Positions 24,972 through 34,646 are shown, counted from the stretch's first letter. The stretch is DNA of 64,000 nt from Panacagrimonas perspica (GCF_004364935.1 NZ_SOBT01000008.1:1429534-1493533); one strand, 5' to 3'. Notes: a model not told the origin generated them from the sequence alone. Numbers and translations are program-made.

Positions 24972-25664
24972 TCAGGCGTATCGCGTAGGGTCTGCGATGC
25001 CGGCGGCGATGAAGCCTTCGACGCGCAAGCGGCAGGAATCGCAGCGACCACAGGCACGGCCTTCGTCGTCGGCGCTGTAGCACGACACCGTCTGCGCGAA
25101 GTCCACGCCCAGTTCGGTGCCTTTCTCGACGATCTGCTTCTTGCTCCAGTACTGCAACGGAGCGTGGATCCGAAAGCCCCTGCCCTCCACGCCCGCCCGC
25201 GTCGCCAGATCGGCCAGACGTTCGAAAGCCTGAATGAATTCAGGCCGGCAATCCGGGTAGCCGGAGTAGTCGACGGCATTGACGCCAATGAACAGGTCGG
25301 ACGCGCCGAGCACCTCGGCCCAGCCGAGCGCGAGCGACAGGAACAAGGTGTTGCGCGCCGGCACGTAGGTGACCGGAATGCCGGTAGAAGGCGACTGCGG
25401 GACCGCGATGTTCCGATCGGTCAGCGCGGAACCCCCGACGACGTCCAAATCGACGTGCATGACCTGATGTGCGCTGGCGCCCAGTTGAGTGGCCACACGC
25501 GCAGCGGCTTCGAGTTCGATCAGGTGACGCTGGCCGTAGGCGACCGACAAGGCGTAAGCATCGAAACCCTGCGTCTTCGCAATGGCCAGCACGGTGGCTG
25601 AATCCAGCCCTCCCGATAGCAGCACCACGGCTCTTGGCTTGGCGCCCGACATGACCGTACTCAT
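24972..25664 (-). CDS. queC: 7-cyano-7-deazaguanine synthase QueC
   Basis: This 230-aa cytoplasmic enzyme converts 7-carboxy-7-deazaguanine to preQ0 with ammonia and ATP, in queuosine biosynthesis. The PP-loop SGGLDSAT (16-23) binds ATP, and the C-terminal zinc site is [32 protein letters not shown] is a family-conserved stretch. AGAGGACG precedes the ATG. It lies 12 bp downstream of queE, which makes its substrate, and so forms the tail of the tol-pal-cpoB-queE-queC run. queD and folE are not in the window. Confidence 0.95.
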   Translation of the reverse strand: MSTVMSGAKPRAVVLLSGGLDSATVLAIAKTQGFDAYALSVAYGQRHLIELEAAARVATQLGASAHQVMHVDLDVVGGSALTDRNIAVPQSPSTGIPVTYVPARNTLFLSLALGWAEVLGASDLFIGVNAVDYSGYPDCRPEFIQAFERLADLATRAGVEGRGFRIHAPLQYWSKKQIVEKGTELGVDFAQTVSCYSADDEGRACGRCDSCRLRVEGFIAAGIADPTRYA

Positions 25665-25676
25665 CGTCCTCTGGCC

Positions 25677-26372
25677 TCAATATCCTGCGACGTTGCCCCA
25701 CAGGATCTTGTGGAGCTGCATCTGGAAGCGGACCGGGAGGCGATCCTCGACGATCCACCTGGCCAGCTCTGCGGGCTCGATCTGGCCGTGGCTGGGCGAC
25801 AGCAGCACGGTGCATCGCTGCGCCAGCGCGCGGGCCGCGATCAGCTCGCGCGCCCATTCGTAATCGGCGCGGCTGCAGACGACGAACTTGATCTCGTCGG
25901 CCGGCGTCAGCAGATCGAGATTGCCCAGCAGGTTGCGCAACGCTTCGCCAGAGCCCGGAGTCTTGACGTCGACGATGCGCGACACGCGCGGATCGACCCG
26001 AGAGACGTCGAGCGCCCCACTGGTTTCGAGTGAAACGGAGAGGCCCCTGTCGCACAAGGCGCGAAGCAGATCGAGGCAGGTGCGTTGGGCAAGCGGCTCG
26101 CCGCCGGTGACGCAGACATGCCGCACACCGTAGCTTTCAACTTCCGCCAGGACCTCATCCAGGTCCCGCGACTGTCCGCCGTGGAAGGCGTACGCGGTGT
26201 CGCAGTAGCTGCACCGCAACGGACAGCCGGTGAGGCGCACAAATACAGAGGGCAAACCGACGCGCGTCGATTCGCCCTGAAGGGAAACAAAGATTTCGGT
26301 GATCCGCAGCCGCCGGGACTGGGTACCCGCCTCGCGACCCGTCGCCGCAGGCGCAGGGGCCGCGTCGTCCAT
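25677..26372 (-). CDS. queE: 7-carboxy-7-deazaguanine synthase QueE
   Basis: The 231-aa radical-SAM enzyme rearranges 6-carboxy-tetrahydropterin to 7-carboxy-7-deazaguanine. The 4Fe-4S motif is CPLRCSYC (CxxxCxxC), preceded by SLQGESTRVGLPSVFVRL as in other QueE proteins. VCVTGGEPLAQ is the SAM-binding GGE motif. The N-terminal about 20 residues (MDDAAPAPAATGREAG) are disordered and extra. It begins 7 bp after cpoB and continues into queC, so it depends on the tol-pal operon or an internal promoter. Confidence 0.94.
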   Translation of the reverse strand: MDDAAPAPAATGREAGTQSRRLRITEIFVSLQGESTRVGLPSVFVRLTGCPLRCSYCDTAYAFHGGQSRDLDEVLAEVESYGVRHVCVTGGEPLAQRTCLDLLRALCDRGLSVSLETSGALDVSRVDPRVSRIVDVKTPGSGEALRNLLGNLDLLTPADEIKFVVCSRADYEWARELIAARALAQRCTVLLSPSHGQIEPAELARWIVEDRLPVRFQMQLHKILWGNVAGY

Positions 26373-26379
26373 GCCCGCG

Positions 26380-27210
26380 TTAACCGCCGAGCTGGTCGAG
26401 CTTCTGCTTGGCCAGGTTTGCCGCGTTGGCGCTCGGGTATTCGCGAATCACACGCTGCAAGGCAGCTTTCGCTTCAACCGGACGCTTGAGTTCGACCTGC
26501 GCCAGGCCCAGCTTGTAGAGGCCATCTGCAACCTTGGGGCTCGACGGGAAACCGGACACCAGTGACTGGAAGCTGTTGGCGGCACCGGCGAAGTCCTTCT
26601 TCACCATCTGCGCCTCACCCATCCAGTACCAGCCGTTGTCGGCATATCGACCCTGGGGCCACTGGTCGAGCATTCCGCGGAAGCCTCTGACGGCTTCGTC
26701 GTACTTGCCGTTCTTCAGCTGATCGAACGTACCGAGATAGGCACGCTCTTCTTCAGGCGTGGCAACGGTGGCCTTCGGCGTCGCCGCCGGAGCCAGCGTA
26801 CCCGGCGAACTGGTCGCCATCGTTCCCGAAGCGCCTGCGGGCGCGGCAGCGGCAGCCGCGCCACCCGCCTCGATCTGGCCAAGACGGCGATCGAGGTTTG
26901 CGAACAATTCCTTGGTGCTGCGATCCCGGTTATCCAGATCGAAGCGGATCTTCTCGATGTCACCCCGCAGGAACCGGACCTCGTCCCGGATACGGGTGAG
27001 GTCCTGGTCGGTCTGCGACTGGTTCATCGAATCCATCCGGCGCACCAGCTGCGCCGTCTTGGTTTCAACGTCCTGCAGCCGGCGTTCGGCCGGCGACAGG
27101 GCGGTGCTATTGGAGCTGCTGATCGGTCCGCCGAAATCCGAAGCACATCCGCTCGCCGTGAAGGCCAGACCGATGGCAAGGGTAATTCCGGAAATTCGAC
27201 GAACCGTCAT
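26380..27210 (-). CDS. cpoB: Tol-Pal cell division coordinator CpoB (YbgF)
   Basis: The 276-aa exported protein coordinates peptidoglycan synthesis with Tol-Pal constriction. It has a signal sequence ending in FTASGC (Cys20), which reads as a possible lipobox although the -3 residue is Ala. Next come an N-terminal coiled coil (about 40-110, RRLQDVETKTAQLVRRMDS), an Ala/Pro linker, and C-terminal TPR repeats (FDQLKNGKYDEAVRGFRGML, YWMGEAQMVKKDFAGAANSF, YKLGLAQVELKRPVEAKAAL). This is the usual trimerisation plus TPR design. It starts 28 bp after pal. Confidence 0.93.
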   Translation of the reverse strand: MTVRRISGITLAIGLAFTASGCASDFGGPISSSNSTALSPAERRLQDVETKTAQLVRRMDSMNQSQTDQDLTRIRDEVRFLRGDIEKIRFDLDNRDRSTKELFANLDRRLGQIEAGGAAAAAAPAGASGTMATSSPGTLAPAATPKATVATPEEERAYLGTFDQLKNGKYDEAVRGFRGMLDQWPQGRYADNGWYWMGEAQMVKKDFAGAANSFQSLVSGFPSSPKVADGLYKLGLAQVELKRPVEAKAALQRVIREYPSANAANLAKQKLDQLGG

Positions 27211-27238
27211 GGCAGAAGTCTCCTGGGGAGCCGGTCGA

Positions 27239-27760
27239 TCAGAGCTGCACGATCTCGACGCGGCGATTCTTCGCCCAGGCCGACTCGTCGTGGCCCGGAT
27301 CGGCAGCACGCTCTTCGCCGTAGCTCACGATGTTGATCTGGGCAGCCGAGGCGCCGCCGCTGATCAGAGCAGCCGACACCGCGTTGGCGCGACGCTCACC
27401 GAGGCCCACGTTGTACTCGCGCGTGCCGCGCTCGTCAGCGTGACCTTCCAGACGCAGCTTGGCGGTCGGATGGCTCGCCAGATACTTGGCGAAGCGCGAG
27501 ACGATGGCCTGGCCCGGGCCGTCGATATCGCTGCTGTCGAACGCGAAGTACACCGTGCGGTCGGCCAGCGAGAGGCCGGACGTGTCGTCGGTGCCCACCG
27601 CCGAGCCGCTGCCCGACAGGTCGCTCGTGCCGCCCGTACCCAGGCTGCTTCCGCTCGAACCGGCACCGGCCGTGCTCGCATTCTTGTTGGACTTGCTGGC
27701 GCAGCCAGCCCCGATAAGACCAAACGCCACGACTGCGCTGAGAACAACCTGCTTAAACAT
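27239..27760 (-). CDS. pal: peptidoglycan-associated lipoprotein Pal
   Basis: The 173-aa outer-membrane lipoprotein has a signal peptide with lipobox LIGAGC (Cys about 19), a Ser/Gly/Ala-rich linker, and a C-terminal OmpA-like peptidoglycan-binding domain (YFAFDSSDIDG, LRLEGHADERGTREYNVGLG, ERRANAVSAAL, IVSYGEERA). It tethers the outer membrane to murein and binds TolB. The ATG at 27760 has AAGGAG upstream. Located between tolB and cpoB with short gaps. Confidence 0.96.
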   Translation of the reverse strand: MFKQVVLSAVVAFGLIGAGCASKSNKNASTAGAGSSGSSLGTGGTSDLSGSGSAVGTDDTSGLSLADRTVYFAFDSSDIDGPGQAIVSRFAKYLASHPTAKLRLEGHADERGTREYNVGLGERRANAVSAALISGGASAAQINIVSYGEERAADPGHDESAWAKNRRVEIVQL

Positions 27761-27803
27761 CGAGAACTCCTTGATTTGTCTGAAATACAACTATTGTTTG
27801 GGC

Positions 27804-29093
27804 TTATCGCTGCAGTGGCGACCACGCCGGCTCACGGACATCTCCCGTTTGTCGCAGCCGTTGACGTACACGTCCATCGGTGCTCACCGTTGCGAGCTCC
27901 GCACCTTTGGGTCCCTGCGTGGCGTAAATCACCGTCGCACCGTTGGGAGCGAAGCTAGGACCCTCATCGAACCGCCCATCACTAAGCAGCCGCATCGAGC
28001 CCGAAGCCACATCGAGTAGCGCAATACGATAACGATTATCGTCGAGGTTGACTAGCGCTATGTTCTTGCCGTCAGGCGAATAACTGGCCCGAAGGTTCTG
28101 CCGGCCCTGGAAAGAGATGCGGGTGGGGCTCCCACCGTCGGCGGTCATGCGGTAAATCTGCGGCGGGCCGCCTCGTTCAGAGGTAAAAACGATGGATTGC
28201 CCATCCGGCGACCAGGCGGCCTCGGTATCGATGCCTTCGGTCTGCGTCAGCCTGCGCTTTGCACCGGTGGCGACGTCGACCACATAGATATCCGGATTCG
28301 ATTCGTACGAAAGCGTCACGGCGAGCTTCGTCCCGTCAGGAGACCAGGCGGGCGATCCGTTGATGCCCTTCTCGGAGACCAGCTTGCGCACCTTGCCGCT
28401 CGCCACGTCGTGCACATAGATCGACGAGCGTCCGCGTTCGTAACCGACGTAAGCCAAACGCTTGCGGTCCGGCGCCCATTGCGGCGACATCAGCGGTTCG
28501 CGAGACGTCGCGACCGTGCGGGGATTCTCGCCGTCCCAGTCCGAGATCATCAGCGCGTACTTGCGGTCCAGGCCGTAGCCCTGCGACGCCACGTACGCGA
28601 TCTTGGTATTGAACACACCGGGGATTCCGACCAGCTTCTCAAAGATCAGATCCGCGATCTGATGCGCCGTGTAGCGGAGCTGAGAGGGCTCGGCGGCCGG
28701 CATCTCGAATCCAAGACGCTGCTCACCGCGCAACACGTCGAACAGGTAGAACCGCACCGCCACACGATCGGACCCAGGATCGCGACGGACGCTGCCGATC
28801 ACGATGTTGTCCATGTTCACCGCCTTCCAGTTGCGGTGATCGATCTGCTTGGGTTCGGTGGGCTTCTCGAGCATGTCCGTCCGCGGAAGCGCGAAGAACA
28901 GGCCACTGCGCACCAGGTCGCCCTCGATGACCTGCGCGATATCCATCACGCCGTCGTTGGCGCCGAATGGAACGATGGCGATGGGCTGGGCGCCAGTGGA
29001 ACCACCGGTGACTTCGAACTGCAGCTGGGCGTGAGCTGGCGAGAGAACGACCAGCAACACCGCAGCAGTAAGTATGCGTAGCAATTGTGTCAT
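27804..29093 (-). CDS. tolB: Tol-Pal beta-propeller protein TolB
   Basis: The 429-aa periplasmic protein has a signal peptide (MTQLLRILTAAVLLVVLSPAHA), an N-terminal domain (FEVTGGSTGAQPIAIVPFG), and a six-bladed propeller made of repeats such as SPQWAPDRKRLAYVGYERG, SPAWSPDGTKLAVTLSYE, AAWSPDGQSIVFTSERGG and RASYSPDGKNIALVNLDD. It binds Pal and TolA. The ATG at 29093 is preferred over a TTG at 29108, because it begins directly with the signal peptide, although the ribosome-binding site is weak. Confidence 0.95.
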   Translation of the reverse strand: MTQLLRILTAAVLLVVLSPAHAQLQFEVTGGSTGAQPIAIVPFGANDGVMDIAQVIEGDLVRSGLFFALPRTDMLEKPTEPKQIDHRNWKAVNMDNIVIGSVRRDPGSDRVAVRFYLFDVLRGEQRLGFEMPAAEPSQLRYTAHQIADLIFEKLVGIPGVFNTKIAYVASQGYGLDRKYALMISDWDGENPRTVATSREPLMSPQWAPDRKRLAYVGYERGRSSIYVHDVASGKVRKLVSEKGINGSPAWSPDGTKLAVTLSYESNPDIYVVDVATGAKRRLTQTEGIDTEAAWSPDGQSIVFTSERGGPPQIYRMTADGGSPTRISFQGRQNLRASYSPDGKNIALVNLDDNRYRIALLDVASGSMRLLSDGRFDEGPSFAPNGATVIYATQGPKGAELATVSTDGRVRQRLRQTGDVREPAWSPLQR

Positions 29094-29127
29094 GGAGAGA
29101 ATTTCCAAATCGGGAGACGAAAGGCCG

Positions 29128-30018
29128 TCAACGGCTCATCTGATCTAGGCTTTCTGGCGTGAACTCAGGCTGAAGCTGACGCTGGAAGGCTTTCGGATCG
29201 GAAGGCAGAGGCAGCGGACTGGACTTGTAGATCGCATTCTCGACCGACGCATCAAACGCGGCGTTTCCGGAACCGCGGATGATCTTCACCGAGATCACCT
29301 CGCCGTTGGGCAGGATATCGATCTGGGCCACGCACCGCAGGCCGGAGGGCAATCCGGGCGGACGCAGCCAACGCTGCGCGATGTGCTCGCCCAGCATCTG
29401 ACCCCAGGTCTTCTGGACTTCACCGATGCGAGCGGCCTCCGCCCGGTCCTTGGCCTCGTTGCTCAAGGACTCTTCCATCATCTGCTTCAGGCGGCGCTGC
29501 TCTTCTTCCTTCTGCTTGCGCTCTTCTTCGAGCTTGCGCTTCTCGTCCTCGATGCGCTTGCGCTCTTCTTCCTTCTTCTTCTTTTCCTCTTCTTCCTTCT
29601 TGCGCTTGACCTCGAGTTCTTCCTGCTTCTTCTTCTCGTCCTCTTCCTTCTTGCGCTGAATATCCGCCTGGAGCTTGATCTCCTGCTCGCGCTTGATCTT
29701 CTCCTGCTCGATCTTCTTCTTCTCGATCTCAGGATCCGGCTTCGGAGGTTCCGGTTTCGGCGGCTCGGGCTTGGGCGGCTCCGGCGGCGGCGGCGGCGGT
29801 TCCGGCTTGGGCGGCTCCGGCGTGGGTTCCTCGACCTTTTCCGCCGGCGGCGGCTCGGTGACGAGTTCGCCTGCCTTGTTGTGGCCCGTGATGACCAGAG
29901 CCTCGATCACCGGCGGGGGCTCTGGCAGCCGCGTGCACTGGACCCCGAGGATCAGGAACGCGAACAGCAACAGGTGAAAGCCTGTTGCGATCAGGACGTG
30001 TCGTGAACGAAAAGGCAT
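29128..30018 (-). CDS. tolA: Tol-Pal envelope protein TolA
   Basis: The 296-aa protein spans the periplasm. It has one N-terminal membrane helix (about 8-26, VLIATGFHLLLFAFLILGV), a Pro-Glu-Lys-rich segment (EPPKPEPP repeats, about 65-97), and a very charged helix of Glu/Lys/Arg heptads (about 100-195, KKKEEERKRIEDEKRK). The C-terminal TolA/TonB-type domain has LRCVAQIDILPNGEVISVKI. It links the TolQ-TolR motor to Pal/TolB. The repetitive DNA gives a matching open frame on the other strand, which is not a gene. Confidence 0.93.
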   Translation of the reverse strand: MPFRSRHVLIATGFHLLLFAFLILGVQCTRLPEPPPVIEALVITGHNKAGELVTEPPPAEKVEEPTPEPPKPEPPPPPPEPPKPEPPKPEPPKPDPEIEKKKIEQEKIKREQEIKLQADIQRKKEEDEKKKQEELEVKRKKEEEEKKKKEEERKRIEDEKRKLEEERKQKEEEQRRLKQMMEESLSNEAKDRAEAARIGEVQKTWGQMLGEHIAQRWLRPPGLPSGLRCVAQIDILPNGEVISVKIIRGSGNAAFDASVENAIYKSSPLPLPSDPKAFQRQLQPEFTPESLDQMSR

Positions 30019-30023
30019 CGGGA

Positions 30024-30491
30024 CTACTTGGTGCCCTTGGCTGGGATGTCCACCGGATCCGTGACGAAACCGATCTTCTTGATGCCGGCGGTCTGCAGCA
30101 GCGTCATGGCCTTGGCGACGTACTTGTAGTCGGCCTGACCATCACCCTCCACCAGCACCATCTGACCCTTGTCGCTCTTCGCGTTTCGGGCAATGGCGCC
30201 GGCGATGCGCACCACCTCCTCGTCGGTCAGCGGCGCGTCGATCTTCTCGCCGCGGTTGAGATACATCTCCCCGTTGCGATTCACCGACAGCGTGAGGGGT
30301 TCGTCGTCGATCACCAGCGGTGCGGCTTCGGTCTGCGGCAGCTCCACGTCCACGCCCTGCGTGAGCAAGGGTGCGGTGACCATGAAGATGATGAGCAGCA
30401 CGAGCATCACGTCGATGTACGGTACGACGTTGATCTCGGCATTCATGCGGCGCTTGCCGCCCCCGCGGCCGCCGCCAACGGATGCGCCCAT
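30024..30491 (-). CDS. tolR: Tol-Pal motor protein TolR
   Basis: The 155-aa ExbD/TolR protein has a Gly-rich N-terminus ([19 protein letters not shown]), one membrane helix with the proton-conducting Asp in [15 protein letters not shown], and a periplasmic domain ([34 protein letters not shown]). It couples proton flow to TolA together with TolQ. The ATG at 30491 is 2 bp after the tolQ stop; a longer frame is antisense/shadow to tolQ. The gene ends 5 bp before tolA. Confidence 0.95.
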   Translation of the reverse strand: MGASVGGGRGGGKRRMNAEINVVPYIDVMLVLLIIFMVTAPLLTQGVDVELPQTEAAPLVIDDEPLTLSVNRNGEMYLNRGEKIDAPLTDEEVVRIAGAIARNAKSDKGQMVLVEGDGQADYKYVAKAMTLLQTAGIKKIGFVTDPVDIPAKGTK

Positions 30492-30493
30492 GC

Positions 30494-31177
30494 TCAGCTC
30501 TTCCCGGTGCGCAGACCGCGCTCGATGATGCCGATCATTTCCTCGGAGAACGTGTGGTACTGCGTTTCGAGGCTCTCGACTGAGCGGGTGAAGAAGTTGA
30601 ATGCGATGACGGCCGGGATGGCGGCGAACAGGCCCATGGCCGTTGCGATCAGCGCCTCGGCGATGCCAGGCGCAACGACCGCGAGGCTTGCCTGCTTCAT
30701 GTTTCCGATACCGATGAAGGCATTCATGATGCCCCACACCGTTCCGAACAGACCCACGTAGGGGCTGGTCGAGCCGATCGTGGCCAGCAGCGCCAGGCCG
30801 CCCTCGAGCTTCTCGACTTCACGCACCTGGGTCACGCGCATCTGGCGCTGGACCGCGGCGATGGCGTCGTCGCTGTCGACGGCGGGACCCGCGCCCTGCT
30901 GGCGCTTGTACTCCTCGAACCCGGCCGAGAAGATCGGCACCAGGCCTCCCTCATCCTTGTTGCGGGCGACCGATTCGTAGAGGTCGGCCAGATTGCCGCC
31001 GGACCAGAAGCGCTCTTCGAACTTCTCCGAGGCCTGGCGCGTGCGCGACAGCAACTGGCGCTTGGAGACGATGACCGCCCATGAGACCACCGAGGCGAGG
31101 ATCAGCACGCCCATGATGATTTGCACCAGGACACTGGCCTGCGCGATCAGATGGGCAATCGAGAGTTCGGCATTCAT
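30494..31177 (-). CDS. tolQ: Tol-Pal motor protein TolQ
   Basis: The 227-aa ExbB/TolQ-type inner-membrane protein has three membrane helices: about 15-38 ([20 protein letters not shown]), about 130-150 ([20 protein letters not shown]) and about 168-190 ([20 protein letters not shown]). It forms the proton channel with TolR. The ATG at 31177 follows a 116-bp gap after ybgC, the longest in the block, where a separate promoter may lie. Confidence 0.95.
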   Translation of the reverse strand: MNAELSIAHLIAQASVLVQIIMGVLILASVVSWAVIVSKRQLLSRTRQASEKFEERFWSGGNLADLYESVARNKDEGGLVPIFSAGFEEYKRQQGAGPAVDSDDAIAAVQRQMRVTQVREVEKLEGGLALLATIGSTSPYVGLFGTVWGIMNAFIGIGNMKQASLAVVAPGIAEALIATAMGLFAAIPAVIAFNFFTRSVESLETQYHTFSEEMIGIIERGLRTGKS

Positions 31178-31293
31178 GTTCGGTAGAAACGTGGATCCGC
31201 AGCGGATGGGGTTGACCGGCCGCAAGGTGCTGGGCACCCGCGGCCACAAAAATCGATTTTATGCGAAGCGCGGGGTCTTGAGGCGTATCAGTT

Positions 31294-31689
31294 TCATTTA
31301 AACCCCATGGACGGCAGTGGCACCGGGCGGAACGTCGCGGCATCCACGCACCCCGCCCGGACGCTGGCCTGCGCAAGGACCTCTCCCGACCCCGCCCGCC
31401 GAAGCTGCTGGCGAAAACTCAGGCTCGCGCGCCGCAGTTCCGAGATCTCGACGGTGGCCTCGAGGGCGTCGTCCAGCCTCGCAGGCCGGATGAAGCGGAT
31501 TTCCAGGTTGGCTACCGTGAACGCGATGCCCTGCTTGACCCGCATCGACTCCTGGTCGTGGCCCAGGGACCGCAGCCATTCCGACCGGGCTCTCTCGAAA
31601 TAGCGGAGGTAGTTGGCGTGGTAGACCACGCCCGAGGCATCCGTGTCTTCCCAGTAGATGCGCACCGGCCAGATGAAAGGCTCGCTCAT
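31294..31689 (-). CDS. ybgC: Tol-Pal associated acyl-CoA thioesterase YbgC
   Basis: The 131-aa hot-dog-fold thioesterase has the catalytic motif [20 protein letters not shown] (Asp about 17) and [16 protein letters not shown]-like strands (here [16 protein letters not shown]). YbgC hydrolyses short or acyl-carrier-protein-linked acyl groups and is nearly always found upstream of tolQ. Its ATG overlaps the ruvB stop by 4 bp (ATGA), indicating translational coupling to the Ruv genes. Confidence 0.94.
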   Translation of the reverse strand: MSEPFIWPVRIYWEDTDASGVVYHANYLRYFERARSEWLRSLGHDQESMRVKQGIAFTVANLEIRFIRPARLDDALEATVEISELRRASLSFRQQLRRAGSGEVLAQASVRAGCVDAATFRPVPLPSMGFK

Positions 31690-32714
31690 TCGAAGAGATC
31701 CGGAATACCCGTGCGCTCGGGCGGCTTGAGTCCGTAATGCTGGTAGGCCAGCTTCCCGGCAATGCGTCCGCGCGGCGTGCGCATCAGGTATCCCTGCTGG
31801 ATGAGGTAGGGCTCGATGACGTCTTCGATCGTGTCGCGAGCTTCCCCGATCGCGGCGGCCAGGTTGTCGATGCCGGCCGGACCTCCGTCGAAGCGCTCGA
31901 TCAGGGCCATCAGCAGCTTGCGGTCCATCAGGTCGAATCCGTTGGAATCGACGTCGAGCATCTTGAGCGCGGCCTGCGCCAGGTCGGCGCTGATCGTACC
32001 GTCGCCGCGGACCTCGGCGAAGTCGCGCACACGGCGAAGCAGGCGATTGGCGATACGCGGAGTGCCGCGTGCGCGCCGTGCAATCTCCCCTGCGCCGGCG
32101 GCGTCGATCGGCGCTTTCAGGATCCCCGCGGACCGCGTCACGATCCTGCTGAGGTCTTCCACGGAGTAGAACTCCAGCCGCTGCACGATCCCGAAACGGT
32201 CCCGAAGCGGGCTGGTCAGCGCGCCGGCGCGCGTGGTGGCGCCCACCAGCGTGAACGGTGGCAGGTCGAGCCGGATCGACCGGGCGGCCGGACCTTCGCC
32301 GATCATGATGTCGAGTTGATAGTCCTCCATCGCCGGATACAGGACTTCCTCGACGACCGGCGACAGCCGATGGATTTCGTCGACGAACAGGATGTCGCGC
32401 GGCTCGAGGTTGGTCAGGAGCGCCGCAAGATCGCCGGCCTTCTCCAGCACCGGCCCCGAGGTCTGGCGCAGATTCACGCCCATTTCGGCGGCAAGAATGT
32501 GCGCCAGCGTCGTCTTGCCCAGACCCGGAGGCCCGAAGATCAGCACGTGGTCCAGTGCTTCGCCGCGCTTGCGCGCCGCCTCGATGGCAATGCTCATCTG
32601 CTCGCGCACGACGGGCTGCCCGACATATTCGGCCAGACGATGCGGACGGATGGCGCGCTCGACGCGCTCTTCGTCGCTGGCACCTTGGGCGGACACGAGA
32701 CGGGCTTCGGTCAT
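31686..32714 (-). CDS. ruvB: Holliday junction branch-migration helicase RuvB
   Basis: The 342-aa AAA+ ATPase drives branch migration with RuvA. It shows Walker [10 protein letters not shown], Walker [11 protein letters not shown], sensor GATTRAG, arginine-finger region SPLRDRFGI, and a C-terminal winged-helix DNA-binding domain. The initial stretch [14 protein letters not shown] is the usual RuvB start. The ATG at 32714 lies 4 bp after ruvA; a GTG upstream is possible but would overlap ruvA. Confidence 0.97.
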   Translation of the reverse strand: MTEARLVSAQGASDEERVERAIRPHRLAEYVGQPVVREQMSIAIEAARKRGEALDHVLIFGPPGLGKTTLAHILAAEMGVNLRQTSGPVLEKAGDLAALLTNLEPRDILFVDEIHRLSPVVEEVLYPAMEDYQLDIMIGEGPAARSIRLDLPPFTLVGATTRAGALTSPLRDRFGIVQRLEFYSVEDLSRIVTRSAGILKAPIDAAGAGEIARRARGTPRIANRLLRRVRDFAEVRGDGTISADLAQAALKMLDVDSNGFDLMDRKLLMALIERFDGGPAGIDNLAAAIGEARDTIEDVIEPYLIQQGYLMRTPRGRIAGKLAYQHYGLKPPERTGIPDLFE

Positions 32715-32718
32715 CGTC

Positions 32719-33309
32719 TCAGCGTACCGCACGCTTCAGCGCTTCTCGAATGATGTGCTCGGCGCTCAGGCCCTCGCCCTTCACGGCGTCGGCCATGCGC
32801 TGCGCGTCGACCGGCCGGTAGCCGAGCGCCTCGAGCGCCGAGCGCGCCTCCTGCAGCGGGGTGAGCGGCAGGTCCGAGGCGGAGGATCCCGGAAGCGCCT
32901 CGCCTCCCGCACCGGCACGATCCCGCAGTTCGACGACGAGGCGTTCGGCCGTCTTCTTGCCGATGCCCGGCACCTTGGTCAGACGGCCGACCTGCGACTC
33001 GCGCACGGTGGCCCAGAATTCTTCGACGCTGACACCCGACAGGATCGCGAGCGCGATCTTGGGGCCCACGCCGGAGACCTTGATCAGCTCGCGGAACAGC
33101 AGCTTTTCCTGGTTGCTCGCGAACGCGAACAGCAGATGCGCGTCCTCGCGCACCGTCAGATGCGTCTGCAACGTCACCGTCTCGCCAATCGAGGGCAGCT
33201 TGTAGAACGTGGACATCGGGGCCTCGCATTCGTAGCCCACGCCCCCCACGTCCAGGACCAGCAGCGGCGGCTGCTTGAGCACCAGTCGTCCCGTCAGTCG
33301 TCCGATCAT
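32719..33309 (-). CDS. ruvA: Holliday junction DNA-binding protein RuvA
   Basis: The 196-aa protein has an N-terminal OB fold ([20 protein letters not shown]), two helix-hairpin-helix motifs ([18 protein letters not shown] and [17 protein letters not shown]) that grip junction DNA, and a C-terminal RuvB-binding domain ([18 protein letters not shown]). It starts 2 bp after ruvC and ends 4 bp before ruvB. Confidence 0.97.
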   Translation of the reverse strand: MIGRLTGRLVLKQPPLLVLDVGGVGYECEAPMSTFYKLPSIGETVTLQTHLTVREDAHLLFAFASNQEKLLFRELIKVSGVGPKIALAILSGVSVEEFWATVRESQVGRLTKVPGIGKKTAERLVVELRDRAGAGGEALPGSSASDLPLTPLQEARSALEALGYRPVDAQRMADAVKGEGLSAEHIIREALKRAVR

Positions 33310-33311
33310 GC

Positions 33312-33830
33312 TCAGCCCCAGGCCCGCTTGAGTGCATCACCGGTGCGCAGGCGCGTGATGCGCACGTGCGCGTGCGTGAGCGCCACGGCGAGCGCATCCG
33401 ACGCGTCGGCAGCGAGCGCTTCTCGCGTGTTGAGCAGGATGCGAACCATGTGTGCGACCTGCTCCTTGTCGGCGCGTCCGTTTCCAGCGATGGCGAGTTT
33501 CACCTGCGCGGCCGCGTACTCGGAGACCGGCAGACCGGCCTGCGCGCACGCGCAGATGGCGGCGCCGCGCGCCTGGCCGAGCACCAGCGCGCTCGCGGCA
33601 TTGACGCGATTGACGAAGGTCTCTTCGACGGCGGATTCCTGCGGCTGGTACTCGCGAATCACGTCCGCAAGTCCGTTGAGGACACCCAGCAGGCGATCGG
33701 CCATCGTGCCCTCACGCACGTCCAGGCGGCCTGCCGCGATCAGACGGCTGCGTCCAGCCTCGTTCTCGATCACCCCGAAGCCCGTGAAGCGCGAGCCCGG
33801 ATCGACGCCGAGAATGCGGACTCGGCTCAA
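33312..33830 (-). CDS. ruvC: Holliday junction resolvase RuvC (TTG start)
   Basis: The 172-aa nuclease cuts Holliday junctions. Catalytic acidic residues are in ILGVDPGSRFTG (Asp8), AVEETF (Glu about 67) and DASDALAVALTHAH (two Asp near 140). The only start giving the family length is TTG at 33830, whose last bases overlap the yebC stop (TTGA), so translation is probably coupled to yebC. No in-frame ATG or GTG lies before the first conserved block. Confidence 0.94.
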   Translation of the reverse strand: MSRVRILGVDPGSRFTGFGVIENEAGRSRLIAAGRLDVREGTMADRLLGVLNGLADVIREYQPQESAVEETFVNRVNAASALVLGQARGAAICACAQAGLPVSEYAAAQVKLAIAGNGRADKEQVAHMVRILLNTREALAADASDALAVALTHAHVRITRLRTGDALKRAWG

Positions 33831-34540
33831 GGCAGCTCGGCGTTGTGGAACACGTCCTGGACGTCGTCGAGCTCTTCGAGCTTTTCGAGCAGTTTTCGAA
33901 TATCGGCAGCTGCCTCGGCGGCAACCGGCACGATGTTGGCGGGGCGCATCGTGACCCGGGCCTGATCGGCCGCGAAGCCTGCATCGGCGAGGGCCTTGCG
34001 GACCTGCTCGAACGAACCCGGCGCCGTCAGCACCTCGCACCAGCCCTCGCTTCCTTGCACGTCGTCAGCACCCGCATCGAGCGCGAGTTCGAGAATCCGG
34101 TCTTCCTGCGCCGAATCCTTCAATTCGAACCAGAGCTGCCCGACCTGTGCGAACTGGAAGGCGACCGAGCCGCTGGTTCCCATGCTGCCGCCGGCCTTCG
34201 AGAACGCATGCCGAACGTCGGCCACGGTCCGCGTCGGATTGTCGGTGACGCAGTCCACCAGAACTGCAACGCCGCCCGGGGCGTAACCCTCGTAGCGCAC
34301 TTCGGTGGAAGCATCCGCACCCTCGCCGCTGGCGCGCTTGATGGCGGCCTCGACGCGGTCGCGGGTCATGTTCGCGTCCATCGCGCGAACCACTGCCAGA
34401 CGCAGCCGCGAATTGGCGGCAGGATCCGGCCCGCCCTGCTTGGCGGCCAGCGAGATCTCGCGAATCAGCTTGGTGAAGACCTTCGCCTTCTGCGCGTCGG
34501 CGACACCCTTGCGGCCTTCGATACTTGGTCCACGACCCAT
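33827..34540 (-). CDS. yebC: YebC/PmpR-family protein (TACO1-like)
   Basis: The 237-aa protein begins MGRGPSIEGRKGVADAQKAK, followed by KVFTKLIREISLAAKQGGPD and NSRLRLAVVRAMDANMTRD, the standard YebC start. Family members were described as DNA-binding regulators (PmpR) and more recently as helping ribosomes through polyproline tracts. It heads the ruvCAB-ybgC-tol run, as in E. coli. The stop overlaps the ruvC start by 4 bp. Confidence 0.95.
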   Translation of the reverse strand: MGRGPSIEGRKGVADAQKAKVFTKLIREISLAAKQGGPDPAANSRLRLAVVRAMDANMTRDRVEAAIKRASGEGADASTEVRYEGYAPGGVAVLVDCVTDNPTRTVADVRHAFSKAGGSMGTSGSVAFQFAQVGQLWFELKDSAQEDRILELALDAGADDVQGSEGWCEVLTAPGSFEQVRKALADAGFAADQARVTMRPANIVPVAAEAAADIRKLLEKLEELDDVQDVFHNAELP

Positions 34541-34629
34541 GAAAATTTACCTCGCCACGCCCGTCACTCGACTCTGGCCGACACGGCAAGAGCGAAAAAG
34601 GAAACCGTCTGCACCGCGGACAACGGGTT

Positions 34630-34645
34630 GAGGGCGCGAGCCCTC
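34630..34645 (-). terminator. short hairpin after yfaZ stop
   Basis: GAGGGC (34630-34635) pairs with GCCCTC (34640-34645) across GCGA, 1 bp after the yfaZ stop. There is no T-run, so termination is uncertain. Confidence 0.35.
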
Positions 34646-34646
34646 A

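Noticed and set aside
29383-30006. Leu/Phe-rich open frame opposite tolA
   Set aside because: Complement of the Glu/Lys repeat of TolA gives apparent hydrophobic residues; not a membrane protein gene.
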